From: Actinomycetota bacterium
Lineage (GTDB): Bacteria; Actinomycetota; CADDZG01; JAHWKV01
Assembly (NCBI GenBank): GCA_030447305.1
Contig: JAUJPC010000002.1
Location: 550,042-614,041, forward strand
Length of the DNA: 64,000 nucleotides
Reading direction: 5' to 3'
Shown piece after piece: positions 63,871 through 64,000 of the stretch. The translations under genes and the position numbers were made by a program. The notes under the pieces were generated by a model. That model did not search any database. It saw nothing but the letters and a program-made list of their open reading frames with translations, and had not been told where the DNA came from. Every line of letters begins with the position of its first letter. Position 1 is the stretch's first letter.

Positions 63871-64000
63871 GGGCCTGGAGACACTTCGGGCCTGGTAGAG
63901 CTGCGCTTTCGGACCAGTTGTCCGGCGTCTTCTAACCCTCCGGCGTGGCAGAGCCGGCTTCGGTCTCAGGATTCTCGGGGCGCTTGGGCGTCGGTAGAGA

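Noticed and set aside
1..64000. CRISPR arrays, prophage genes, rRNA or riboswitches
   Set aside because: No regularly spaced repeats, phage structural genes, rRNA stretches or recognisable aptamer cores were seen on reading both strands.

Overview
The window looks like a high-GC actinobacterial chromosome, probably from a deep or environmental lineage of Actinomycetota. The grounds are a WhiB protein, a PdtaS-type kinase, a zinc anti-sigma/SigR pair, HemQ-dependent haem synthesis, Ku plus an ATP-dependent ligase, and a serA/FAH/gltX neighbourhood like that of mycobacteria. No rRNA, tRNA or CRISPR array was recognised. The genus cannot be named from sequence reading alone.

Layout. 1-4.35 kb (minus): urea-type ABC importer urtA-B-C-D-E, with urtE cut by the window edge. 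4.6-10.8 kb: sigR/rsrA, an M15 peptidase, DUF2203, pdtaS, whiB, DNA ligase and ku. 10.9-22.7 kb (minus): ABC exporter, hemQ, hemL, hemB, leuD, leuC, then hemD, hemC, hemA, hemH, hemE, tightly overlapped. 22.8-25.5 kb: a restriction-modification pair whose start is preceded by a perfect LexA-type palindrome. 25.6-28.8 kb: gatCAB. 28.8-32.7 kb: a HEPN-type gene split by an IS3-family element, itself split by an IS110-family element. The reading frame and both insertion sites can be rebuilt to the base. 33-39 kb: class V aminotransferase, serA, ilvE, FAH hydrolase, gltX.

39-52.5 kb is an accessory region built around small single-pass membrane proteins with long coiled-coil exteriors. They lie in two paralogous operons (41.3-43.1 and 49.8-51.6 kb) and two copies of a two-gene unit (39.4-40.0 and 51.9-52.5 kb). 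Between them are two related membrane-anchored PsbP/Mog1-like proteins, a broken ftsH, a cupredoxin remnant, a conserved unknown and a phospholipase-D-type synthase. The second copies carry many single-base indels.

52.8-63.1 kb is an aerobic CO dehydrogenase cluster: coxD (heavily frameshifted), coxE, three small genes, a form I coxL (AYRCSFR motif), an XdhC-YHS fusion, a second XdhC/CoxI, coxG and a MocA-like cytidylyltransferase. No coxM or coxS is present. The right edge holds a small secreted protein and a GNAT remnant.

The most notable signals are: (i) the IS110 left end contains a bridge-RNA-like target loop whose two guide segments match the site where this copy sits; (ii) the HEPN gene and nested insertions can be restored exactly; (iii) an SOS-type operator precedes a restriction-modification operon; (iv) the duplicated coiled-coil membrane operons have no function I can name; (v) ftsH is interrupted by a foreign 216-bp segment between 56-bp direct repeats. 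Clustered indels at 47-53.7 kb could be sequencing error, and that should be settled before calling those genes pseudogenes.
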